Positions 1 through 5,258 of a stretch of 5,967 nt of DNA are shown piece after piece. Source of the stretch: Chitinophagaceae bacterium (GTDB lineage Bacteria > Bacteroidota > Bacteroidia > Chitinophagales > Chitinophagaceae); assembly GCA_023251335.1 (NCBI GenBank), contig JAHEZA010000178.1, forward strand, positions 1-5,967, written 5' to 3'. A model generated the notes under the pieces. That model was not told the origin of the DNA. It ran no database searches and was given only the letters and a program-made list of their open reading frames with translations. Each line of letters begins with the position of its first letter. Position 1 is the stretch's first letter. The translations under genes were made by a program, and so were the position numbers.

Positions 1-768
1 GAAACCAATCAATCTTCCTGCTGCGGCTCTGGAGGTTGCTCAACTGAAGTGTATAGTATCATGACTGATGACTATAGCAACCTCGAAGGTTACAATCCGG
101 ATGCTGACCTGGGATTAGGTTGTGGCTTGCCAACTCAATTTGCCAAAATAAAAAAAGGCGTCACCGTAATTGATTTAGGCAGCGGTGCAGGCAATGACTG
201 TTTTATTGCAAGAAAACAAACTGGTGAAGACGGCAGAGTAATCGGTATTGACTTTACATCTGCAATGATTGAAAGAGCAAGAGCCAATGCACAAAAATTA
301 GGTTTTGCAAACGTTGAGTTTAGGCAAGGCGATATTGAAAATATTCCTGTTTCGGCAAACGTTGCTGATGTAATTGTAAGCAACTGCGTTTTAAATCTTG
401 TCCCGGACAAAGACAAAGTATTCAAAGAAATTTTTCGTGTTTTAAAAGTTGGCGGACACTTTAGCATTTCAGACATTGTGTTAATCGGCGAACTTCCTGA
501 AGATTTGCGCAAAGATGCTGAAATGTATGCTGGTTGCGTATCAGGCGCAATACAAAAAGAAACTTATTTAGAATTAATTAAAATAAATGGGTTCAGCAAC
601 ATCACAATTCAGAAAGAAAAGCCAATCAATATTCCCGATGATATTTTGAAAAACTATTTGAACGAAAAAGAACTAATCAATTTTAAAACCGGCAACACAG
701 GCATTTTTAGCATTACAGTTTATGCAGAAAAATCTAAATCTTGCTGCGGCACGGATTGCTGCAATTAA
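1..768 (+). CDS. arsM: Arsenite S-adenosylmethionine methyltransferase, 5'-truncated by the window edge
   Basis: This enzyme transfers methyl groups from S-adenosylmethionine to trivalent arsenic in the cytoplasm, giving methylated and eventually volatile arsenicals. The frame is open from base 1, and 255 codons are visible before TAA at 766-768. The GTG at 49 is internal: upstream in-frame residues include the cysteine-rich stretch CCGSGGC (visible residues 7-13), typical of the family, so the true start lies before the window and probably a few tens of residues are missing. Visible family marks are the GYNPDADLGLGCGLPT block, SAM-binding motif I (DLGSGAGNDC), GIDFT after it, and three conserved cysteines expected to bind arsenite: in GCG (codon 121-123), SNCVLNL (385-387) and AGCVSGA (535-537). 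The C-terminus ends in a second cysteine cluster, SCCGTDCCN. arsC follows 112 bases downstream, supporting an ars cluster. Product assignment is confident; the exact start cannot be seen. Confidence 0.93.
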   Translation, partial: ETNQSSCCGSGGCSTEVYSIMTDDYSNLEGYNPDADLGLGCGLPTQFAKIKKGVTVIDLGSGAGNDCFIARKQTGEDGRVIGIDFTSAMIERARANAQKLGFANVEFRQGDIENIPVSANVADVIVSNCVLNLVPDKDKVFKEIFRVLKVGGHFSISDIVLIGELPEDLRKDAEMYAGCVSGAIQKETYLELIKINGFSNITIQKEKPINIPDDILKNYLNEKELINFKTGNTGIFSITVYAEKSKSCCGTDCCN

Positions 769-877
769 AAAATATCGCAAAGCAATTATTATAGCAATTC
801 CCTTAATTGTTTTGCAACTCATCTTTGGCTCTGACGCAACGTTTTGCTTCATCAACATTATTTGGCTATTCGCATAA
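722..877 (+). CDS. Possible 51-aa single-span membrane peptide between arsM and arsC
   Basis: An ATG at 722 opens a 51-codon frame that overlaps the last 47 bases of arsM in another frame and ends with TAA at 875-877, three bases before the arsC ATG. The predicted peptide has a basic, amphipathic-looking N-terminus (AARIAAIKKYRK, residues 9-20). A hydrophobic run follows at residues 21-35 (AIIIAIPLIVLQLIF), then a polar GSDAT turn and a second hydrophobic, aromatic tail (FCFINIIWLFA, 41-51). Basic residues before the hydrophobic run fit a positive-inside membrane anchor. It fills the whole arsM-arsC gap, and tight packing against arsC is what translational coupling would look like. I recognise no family. 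No Shine-Dalgarno is visible, but that is normal in Bacteroidota. A 33-codon open stretch outside arsM could also occur by chance, or be the remnant of a larger gene, so confidence is moderate. Confidence 0.42.
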   Translation: MQKNLNLAAARIAAIKKYRKAIIIAIPLIVLQLIFGSDATFCFINIIWLFA

Positions 878-880
878 ATT

Positions 881-1297
881 ATGAAGAAAAAAATTTTAGT
901 GCTCTGCACAGGCAACAGTTGCAGAAGTCAAATTGCAGAAGGTTACTTGCGATTGTTTGCAGGCGGCAAAGCAGAAGTTTACAGCGCAGGTATTGAAGCA
1001 CACGGAGTAAATCCAAAAGCGATTGAAACAATGAAAGAAGATAACGTCGACATTTCAAAACACACTTCAAACAACATTGACCAATATCGCAGTATTGATT
1101 TTGATTTTGCAATTACCGTTTGCGACAACGCCAAAGAACATTGTCCTTTCTTTCCGACAAAAGCAAAAAAGTTTCATCAAAATTTTGCAGACCCCGCAAA
1201 AGAAACAGGAGCAGAAGAAGAAATTAAAGAACAGTTTCGTAAAGTGCGACAAAAAATAAAGGACTACTGCAAAAAATTTGTTACCGACAATTTGTAG
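881..1297 (+). CDS. arsC: Arsenate reductase, thioredoxin-coupled (low-molecular-weight phosphatase fold)
   Basis: This cytoplasmic enzyme reduces arsenate to arsenite, the form that can be exported or methylated. The 138-residue product has the usual length for the family. It starts with the P-loop LCTGNSCRSQIAEG, which holds the CX5R signature (Cys9 to Arg15) that binds the oxyanion. The redox pair Cys81 and Cys88 lies in TVCDNAKEHCPFFP, matching the Cys10/Cys82/Cys89 relay of the Staphylococcus pI258 type, in which thioredoxin resets the final disulfide. The general-acid aspartate is in FADPA (Asp104). The three-cysteine arrangement separates it from plain low-molecular-weight tyrosine phosphatases and from the unrelated glutaredoxin-type ArsC. 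The ATG at 881 places the P-loop at the normal distance from the N-terminus. It probably belongs to one transcript with arsM, making the substrate that ArsM uses. No terminator hairpin is evident after the TAG stop. Confidence 0.95.
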   Translation: MKKKILVLCTGNSCRSQIAEGYLRLFAGGKAEVYSAGIEAHGVNPKAIETMKEDNVDISKHTSNNIDQYRSIDFDFAITVCDNAKEHCPFFPTKAKKFHQNFADPAKETGAEEEIKEQFRKVRQKIKDYCKKFVTDNL

Positions 1298-1412
1298 CAG
1301 ACAACAAGTGCGACGAAACTAAACGCATATTCTCAAAAAGTTCGCTGGACAATCTGGCAAACAACATTCACATTGGTATAGCTGGCAGGAAGTGCTTTTC
1401 ATTAACTTTCTG

Positions 1413-1471
1413 TTCGCTATCAGCAACGGTTCCAGCGGAAGAACAAATATTGGCTTTTTCTATTTACCTTA
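1413..1471 (+). repeat. Repeat unit, left copy: bulged inverted repeat plus 28-base direct repeat
   Basis: The direct-repeat core runs 1444-1471, starting CAAATATTGGC, and matches 24 of 28 bases with 2009-2036. Immediately before it, TTCGCT (1413-1418) can pair with AGCGgAA (1434-1440) around a single bulged G, leaving a 15-base loop. The unit sits 21 bases upstream of the DinB-like start codon. It could be a dispersed intergenic repeat, a cassette boundary or a promoter-proximal element; the sequence alone does not decide this. Confidence 0.55.
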
Positions 1472-1491
1472 ATAAAATTTTACTTCATGCA

Positions 1492-1956
1492 ATGAAAAGA
1501 AATTTGACCATCGCCAGCCGGCTTCGGGAAGTTTTTCTCGAAGGGCATTGGATTGCAAACACAAATTATAAGGAACAATTATTAAGCCTAACCTGGCAAC
1601 AGGCGATTCAGAAGGTCGGCAATTTAAATACCATTGCGGCTTTGACCTATCATGTAAATTATTATTTGGCAGGGCTGTTAGACGCGTTTGAAAACGGTAA
1701 ACTTACAATCAGCGATAAAAACAGTTTTAATCTTCCGGAGATAAGTTCGGAAGAAGATTGGAACAGATTGGTGACATACTTTTTGAATAACGCTGAAAAG
1801 TTTTCGAACCAGGTGGAACAAATGGACGACTCCATTTTTGACCAAGCGTTTTTTGACGAAAAATATGGAAGTTACTTACGAAACATTGAAGGCGTTATAG
1901 AACACAGCTATTATCATTTGGGGCAAATTTCGTTAATTAAGAAAATGATTATTTAG
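1492..1956 (+). CDS. DinB/YfiT-like putative metal-dependent four-helix protein
   Basis: The 154-residue product has the size and helix-rich character of the DinB/YfiT superfamily, cytoplasmic four-helix bundles that bind a divalent metal with three histidines. Some members act as thiol transferases (bacillithiol-, mycothiol- or glutathione-dependent), and many have no known substrate. The probable metal ligands are His54 in LTYHVNYYLAG and the pair His138/His142 in IEHSYYHLGQI, the last being the familiar HxxxHxGQI-style ending. The frame can be extended to a TTG at 1450, but that extension runs through the direct repeat at 1444-1471, so the ATG at 1492 is preferred. It follows arsC by 194 bases on the same strand and converges on the dipeptidase gene. 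A link to arsenic stress is possible only by proximity. The family call is fairly secure; the function is unknown. Confidence 0.82.
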   Translation: MKRNLTIASRLREVFLEGHWIANTNYKEQLLSLTWQQAIQKVGNLNTIAALTYHVNYYLAGLLDAFENGKLTISDKNSFNLPEISSEEDWNRLVTYFLNNAEKFSNQVEQMDDSIFDQAFFDEKYGSYLRNIEGVIEHSYYHLGQISLIKKMII

Positions 1957-1992
1957 AAACTCTTGCCATCTGATTTTTAGCAGACGAACCAA

Positions 1993-2008
1993 CCTGCCAG
2001 TAGGCAGG
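1993..2008. repeat. Perfect 6-bp hairpin in the convergent gap
   Basis: CCTGCC, a four-base AGTA loop and GGCAGG form a perfect GC-rich hairpin between the convergent DinB-like gene (ends 1956) and the dipeptidase gene (ends 2066). No T-tract follows on either strand, so it is not a classic intrinsic terminator, although its place between two 3' ends would suit a transcription stop or RNA-end protection. It abuts the right copy of the direct repeat. Confidence 0.6.
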
Positions 2009-2036
2009 CAAATATTGGCATTTTGTATTTTCTTTA
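2009..2036 (+). repeat. Direct repeat, right copy
   Basis: This copy begins CAAATATTGGC, identical over 11 bases to the left copy at 1444, and matches 24 of 28 positions overall; the differences fall in the T-rich second half. The two copies lie 565 bases apart and bracket the DinB-like gene. An additional short match, TAGCAGAC, occurs after both preceding genes (1295-1302 and 1978-1985), though the left one overlaps the arsC stop codon. Confidence 0.6.
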
Positions 2037-2065
2037 CAGCATCACTCCAAACAAACTGCTAATTC

Positions 2066-3436
2066 TTATTCGTTTCCTTCTACGAAATATTTATGAAAAT
2101 AGGGGATCGTTTCTATGCCTTTATTAAAATTTTCAATTCCATATTTTTCATTTGGCGAATGAAGGTTATCGCTGTCAAGGCCAAAGCCCATGAAGATTAT
2201 TTTTACACCCAATTCCTTTTCAAGAATCGTGCAGATAGGAATACTACCGCCACCGCGCACAGGAACAGGTGTTTTCCCAAAAGTGGTTTCAATTGCTTTT
2301 TTAGCAGCCTTGTATCCTTTACTGTCGATGGGCGTAAGGTATGGTTCGCCCCCATGATGCTCAAATGCTTTTACCGTAACTGAGGAAGGCGCTATCGACG
2401 TAAAGTAATCAAGGAGTTTTTTGGTCATTTTTGCAGATGTTTGGTTGGGCACTAACCTTGCGGAAATTTTCGCCGTAGCTTTTGATGGCAATACTGTTTT
2501 AGCACCTTCACCCTCGTAGCCACCCCAGATTCCATTTATCTCAAGCGTGGGCCTGATGCCGGTTCTTTCAATGGTAGTATAGCCCTTCTCGCCCCATAAT
2601 TCTTTTGATCCTGTTTCCCTTTTATATTCGTCTTCGTCAAACGGCGCTTTATTCATTAACGCTCTTTCCTTTTCCGGAACTTCCAATACGTCATCATAAA
2701 ATCCGGGAATCGTAATATGATTATTTTCGTCGTGGCAGCTTGCTATCATTTTTGCCAGAACTGTGATTGGATTGGCTACAGCGCCACCATAAGTCCCGCT
2801 ATGCAAGTCTCGCGCAGGCCCGGTAACTTCTACTTCAATGTAAGAAAGGCCACGAACGCCCACGTCCAATGAAGGCGTTTCTAAACTTAACATAGAACTG
2901 TCACTTATTAAAATTACATCAGCCTTTAAAAGTTCTTTGTTCTCTTCTACAAATTTTCCCAGGTTAGGCGAGCCTACCTCTTCTTCGCCCTCAATCAGAA
3001 ATTTAATATTGGTATACAGGGTATTTGTCTTCACCATTGTTTCCAGCGCTTTCACGTGCATAAAAAACTGCCCTTTGTCATCAGCGGAACCGCGTGCAAA
3101 TACTTTTCCGTCTTTTATCACCGGTTCAAAAGGTTTGCTGTGCCAAAGTTCCAGCGGTTCAGCCGGTTGCACATCATAATGGCCATAGACCAAAACGGTC
3201 GGTTTATTTTCGTCAATAAATTTCTCAGCAAATACCACCGGAAAGCCGTCCGTTTGCATTACTTCTGCTCTATCTGCACCAGAATCTAAAAAACTTTTTT
3301 TAACGGCATCTGCACAGGCTGCCATATCTTGTTTATGTTCGCTTTTTGCACTGACAGAAGGAATCCGTAACAAATCCATCATCTCTTTTAAAAATCTCTC
3401 TTTATTATTTTCCTGGTACTCTTTCCATGCTTCCAT
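2066..3436 (-). CDS. M20-family metallodipeptidase (carnosinase-like/cytosolic dipeptidase type)
   Basis: This is a zinc-dependent cytoplasmic peptidase that hydrolyses dipeptides, of the M20 group that includes CNDP-type nonspecific dipeptidases. The 456-residue length is normal. The di-metal site is complete: His86 and Asp88 in YGHYDVQP, bridging Asp119 in GSADDKG, catalytic Glu152 with metal ligand Glu153 in EGEEEVGS, Asp179 in ISDSSM, and His426 in DNLHSPNE. His212 in DLHSGTYGG is the dimerisation-domain histidine that completes the partner's active site in relatives. The frame extends upstream to an ATG at 3499, but homologues typically begin close to the KERF..LLRIPSVSA block, so the ATG at 3436 is chosen; the 21 extra residues would also cover a weak promoter-like box. 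No signal peptide is seen. It shares orientation with the LptF/LptG-type gene but is separated by 296 bases, so it is probably transcribed on its own. Confidence 0.93.
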   Translation of the reverse strand: MEAWKEYQENNKERFLKEMMDLLRIPSVSAKSEHKQDMAACADAVKKSFLDSGADRAEVMQTDGFPVVFAEKFIDENKPTVLVYGHYDVQPAEPLELWHSKPFEPVIKDGKVFARGSADDKGQFFMHVKALETMVKTNTLYTNIKFLIEGEEEVGSPNLGKFVEENKELLKADVILISDSSMLSLETPSLDVGVRGLSYIEVEVTGPARDLHSGTYGGAVANPITVLAKMIASCHDENNHITIPGFYDDVLEVPEKERALMNKAPFDEDEYKRETGSKELWGEKGYTTIERTGIRPTLEINGIWGGYEGEGAKTVLPSKATAKISARLVPNQTSAKMTKKLLDYFTSIAPSSVTVKAFEHHGGEPYLTPIDSKGYKAAKKAIETTFGKTPVPVRGGGSIPICTILEKELGVKIIFMGFGLDSDNLHSPNEKYGIENFNKGIETIPYFHKYFVEGNE

Positions 3437-3471
3437 ATAAAATTGTGTGTAATTTTGTTTACGTAAGAGAG

Positions 3472-3479
3472 CGAATATA
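3472..3479 (-). promoter_or_regulatory. Possible -7 promoter box for the dipeptidase gene
   Basis: On the minus strand this reads TATATTCG, one mismatch from the Bacteroidota -7 consensus TAnnTTTG, about 35 bases upstream of the ATG at 3436. No convincing TTTG box lies 17-23 bases further upstream, so this is a weak call. An alternative -7 box, TACATTTT, lies on the same strand at 3553-3560 inside the dyad described separately. Confidence 0.22.
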
Positions 3480-3544
3480 AACTTTTTAAAGGATATCATT
3501 TAACTCTTAAAAATAACCTAATTCGCAAATTTTAAAGCGAAAAT

Positions 3545-3577
3545 TTTGGTTTAAAATGTAAGTATGTTTTACATTTG
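3545..3577 (+). promoter_or_regulatory. Perfect Bacteroidota-type promoter facing right, with no gene behind it
   Basis: TTTG (3545-3548), 21 intervening bases and TACATTTG (3570-3577) match the -33/-7 consensus of primary-sigma promoters in Bacteroidota (TTTG, 19-21 bases, TAnnTTTG) exactly. Transcription would begin near 3584 and run toward the 3' end of the minus-strand permease gene. Within 150 bases downstream there is no credible protein gene, only a hairpin element at 3600-3651 and a 14-codon frame. The likely product, if the promoter is real, is a short non-coding or antisense RNA. The match is seen directly; its activity is inferred. Confidence 0.5.
3554..3576. promoter_or_regulatory. 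8-bp inverted repeat (operator-like dyad) overlapping the -7 box
   Basis: AAATGTAA (3554-3561) and TTACATTT (3569-3576) form a perfect inverted repeat with a 7-base spacer. The right arm lies almost wholly within the -7 box of the rightward promoter, the position at which a bound repressor would block RNA polymerase. The symmetry also puts TACATTTT on the minus strand, so one site could affect transcription both ways. No regulator gene is in the window, and AT-rich DNA yields such dyads by chance more often than balanced DNA. Confidence 0.4.
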
Positions 3578-3591
3578 CGCCAGATTGCTTT

Positions 3592-3659
3592 TCAATTTAT
3601 CAGCCTTTGTCCTAGTTGTATCTTACGGATACCTCTATTGCAAAGGCTGAGTCAATTTA
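3592..3659. repeat. 52-base hairpin element bracketed by 8-base direct repeats
   Basis: TCAGCCTTTG (3600-3609) pairs perfectly with CAAAGGCTGA (3641-3650). The 31-base interval contains a second stem, GTATC (3618-3622) with GATAC (3628-3632), closed by a five-base loop. The whole is flanked by identical TCAATTTA octamers at 3592-3599 and 3652-3659. That layout resembles a miniature inverted-repeat insertion with a target-site duplication, but 52 bases is very short for one. The same structure starts about 16 bases after the predicted start of transcription from the promoter at 3545-3577, so it may instead be the folded core of a small RNA. It has no T-tract suitable for an intrinsic terminator. 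The structure is seen; both interpretations are inference. Confidence 0.5.
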
Positions 3660-3732
3660 AAATGATTGTGGACGTAGCGATAAGTGGCAATAAGACTTCA
3701 CAGTAAACAAACAAATAGCGGAGATTTTATTT

Positions 3733-5211
3733 TCAACTTTTAATTGAAGCATCTTGCCTGTTCATAAAAATACCAACGACGCTTCGCCCGGCCAACCGCC
3801 AGTTTTTGAAAACACGGTAATAATACTCCTTATTAAATAATTGAGAATCGTGCATCGCTTTATAAGTGAGAAAAAAACCAACAGGCGAGAGAACAATAAC
3901 CGGTAACCACATGCCCACAATGGGGGCTGCCACATGATCTTTTGTAAATTTTTCTCCAAAAATAGCCAACAGGTAAAAGATCATAAAAAATATCAACGCC
4001 ATCACCAAAGGTGTGCCCATCCCGCCTTTCCGGATGATGGAACCGAGAGGTGCTCCGATAAAAAACAATACGAGGCAAGCGATAGAAAGCGATAATTTTT
4101 TATGCCATTCTATCTGATGTTGTGTATAATCATTCTGCTGGGTTTTATAATCATTGGATGACATTTCTAAAAGATTCCGTGCATTGCCAACATCGCTCAA
4201 TGTTTGAGAGTAAACCACGTCTTTTAAACTATCGGGAATGAGCGCGTCAAACGAAGTCACTTTTTTAGCCGGGACGTGCGTCAGCGCCACTTGCGTTTGC
4301 TTTTTAGTAGCCAGGCTGTCCTTATAATTTGAATATTTTATATAAACGGCCATTTGTTTCTTATCTCTCTTATAAAGGGAATCAGGTTCCGTTTTAAGCT
4401 TAGCAAGGTCCACGTTTATCTGCCTCATGTTTTTCATCTTTATGTTATTCATAAAAAGACTATCGGATGATTTCTGCAGATTGAGCTGGCTTAGATCGAA
4501 TAATTTGGTATACTCCCTGAATCCCAACTGGGTAAATGTGTTTTTCGTCGAATTGTAACCCCCTGTTTCCTCATAACGTTTTCCATTCTCTAACCGGAAT
4601 TCAAGATATTTTTTATCGTTGCTCATGGTCATTTTTCCACTCTCAGAAATAATCGTATTATCCTGGAGGTTGTTTCCCTGCTCATAAATTAGCACACCAC
4701 CCAGGGTATCTTTGTTTTTAGAATCCACCTTTATAGAAAAGCCCTTGAATCCATCATAAAAAATACCGGGCTTTAAATCAAACGCCGGGCTTTTTTCATA
4801 AATATCGTGATAGATTGTTGCGAATTTTAGGTTTGCTACAGGTGCTATATAATTTGCAAATAGAAATGCTATTCCTGATAAGATTATGGTAATAAAAAGC
4901 AACGGGCGCATAAACCTCAACAAAGAAATACCTGAGGATTTAATAGCTACCAGCTCAAAATCTTCGCCCAATTTGCCAAAAGTCATTATTGATGAAAGTA
5001 AAATGGAAATAGGCATCGCCAGCGTAACCAATGTGGCGCTTGCGTAAATCATAAATTCTGTCAACGTAATAAAATCAAGGCCTTTGCCTACGAGGTCGTC
5101 AATATATTTCCACAAAATTTGCATCACAAATACAAATAACGTGATGAAAAAAGTGGCTATAAAAGGCCACACAAAAGCTTTCAATATTAATTTATCAAGT
5201 TTCTTAAACAT
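3733..5211 (-). CDS. LptF/LptG (YjgP/YjgQ) family permease for lipopolysaccharide export
   Basis: LptF and LptG form the inner-membrane part of the ABC transporter that extracts lipopolysaccharide from the inner membrane and feeds it to the Lpt bridge. The 492-residue product has the family layout. Three N-terminal spans lie near 13-33, 54-77 and 103-123, a long periplasmic domain covers about 124-370, and three C-terminal spans lie near 372-392, 399-418 and 427-450. The family signature after the periplasmic domain is visible as EWHKKLSLSIACLVLFFIGAPLGSIIRKGG, residues 368 on, which I quote in pieces: EWHKKLSLS, then GAPLGSIIRKGG. Escherichia coli LptF and LptG have about 360 residues; the extra length lies mainly in a charged insertion around 240-365 plus a basic tail of about 40 residues after the last span. 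The ATG at 5211 puts the first span at the usual position. It cannot be assigned to LptF rather than LptG from this alone. It diverges from the next gene across 47 bases. Confidence 0.9.
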   Translation of the reverse strand: MFKKLDKLILKAFVWPFIATFFITLFVFVMQILWKYIDDLVGKGLDFITLTEFMIYASATLVTLAMPISILLSSIMTFGKLGEDFELVAIKSSGISLLRFMRPLLFITIILSGIAFLFANYIAPVANLKFATIYHDIYEKSPAFDLKPGIFYDGFKGFSIKVDSKNKDTLGGVLIYEQGNNLQDNTIISESGKMTMSNDKKYLEFRLENGKRYEETGGYNSTKNTFTQLGFREYTKLFDLSQLNLQKSSDSLFMNNIKMKNMRQINVDLAKLKTEPDSLYKRDKKQMAVYIKYSNYKDSLATKKQTQVALTHVPAKKVTSFDALIPDSLKDVVYSQTLSDVGNARNLLEMSSNDYKTQQNDYTQHQIEWHKKLSLSIACLVLFFIGAPLGSIIRKGGMGTPLVMALIFFMIFYLLAIFGEKFTKDHVAAPIVGMWLPVIVLSPVGFFLTYKAMHDSQLFNKEYYYRVFKNWRLAGRSVVGIFMNRQDASIKS

Positions 5212-5258
5212 CTAAAATCGTCAGATCGAATTATTATCTTTTGTTGTAAATTTAAAAT
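5212..5258. promoter_or_regulatory. Divergent 47-base intergenic promoter region
   Basis: This short gap must hold the leaders of both the permease gene (minus) and the unknown gene (plus). The palindrome TAAATTTA (5247-5254) is one mismatch from the -7 consensus on the minus strand, with TTTG on that strand at 5272-5275, 17 bases upstream. On the plus strand TATCTTTTG (5235-5243) is the -7 box with one extra T, but it lies only about 15 bases from the start codon. Both are weak matches. Confidence 0.25.

Larger units (their letters stand above)
3437..3732. other. 296-base intergenic region between the permease and dipeptidase genes
   Basis: This gap holds, left to right, the weak minus-strand -7 box, the dyad with the rightward promoter, and the nested hairpin element. 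A short hairpin with TTCGC/GCGAA arms also lies just left of the promoter, around 3520-3541. The final stretch, 3660-3732, shows no terminator, tRNA or convincing gene. Confidence 0.6.

Noticed and set aside
135..512. 125-codon open frame on the minus strand
   Set aside because: It lies wholly opposite arsM, whose motifs are unmistakable, and its translation shows no family features.
673..915. 80-codon open frame on the minus strand across the arsM-arsC junction
   Set aside because: It overlaps arsM, arsC and the small plus-strand frame and has no recognisable domain; the plus-strand frame gives the more protein-like peptide.
879..1259. Three open frames of 60-77 codons opposite or out of phase with arsC
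   Set aside because: They are shadows of the arsenate reductase frame, whose CX5R and cysteine-pair motifs fix the real reading frame.
1450..1491. TTG-initiated 14-codon extension of the DinB-like gene
   Set aside because: The extension coincides with the direct repeat at 1444-1471 and adds residues that family members do not need; the ATG at 1492 is a good start.
1993..2008. Hairpin as an intrinsic terminator
   Set aside because: A strong stem is present, but there is no T-tract on either strand, so it is reported only as a hairpin.
3437..3499. 21-residue N-terminal extension of the dipeptidase
   Set aside because: Relatives start near the ATG at 3436, and the extension is not a convincing signal peptide despite a short hydrophobic run.
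3662..3706. 14-codon frame (MIVDVAISGNKTSQ) after the hairpin element
   Set aside because: It is too short to separate from chance and has no visible ribosome binding site or repeated regulatory codons; a leader peptide cannot be excluded.
3860..4078. Minus-strand open frame within the permease gene
   Set aside because: It is out of phase with the permease, which has continuous membrane spans and the family signature through this stretch.
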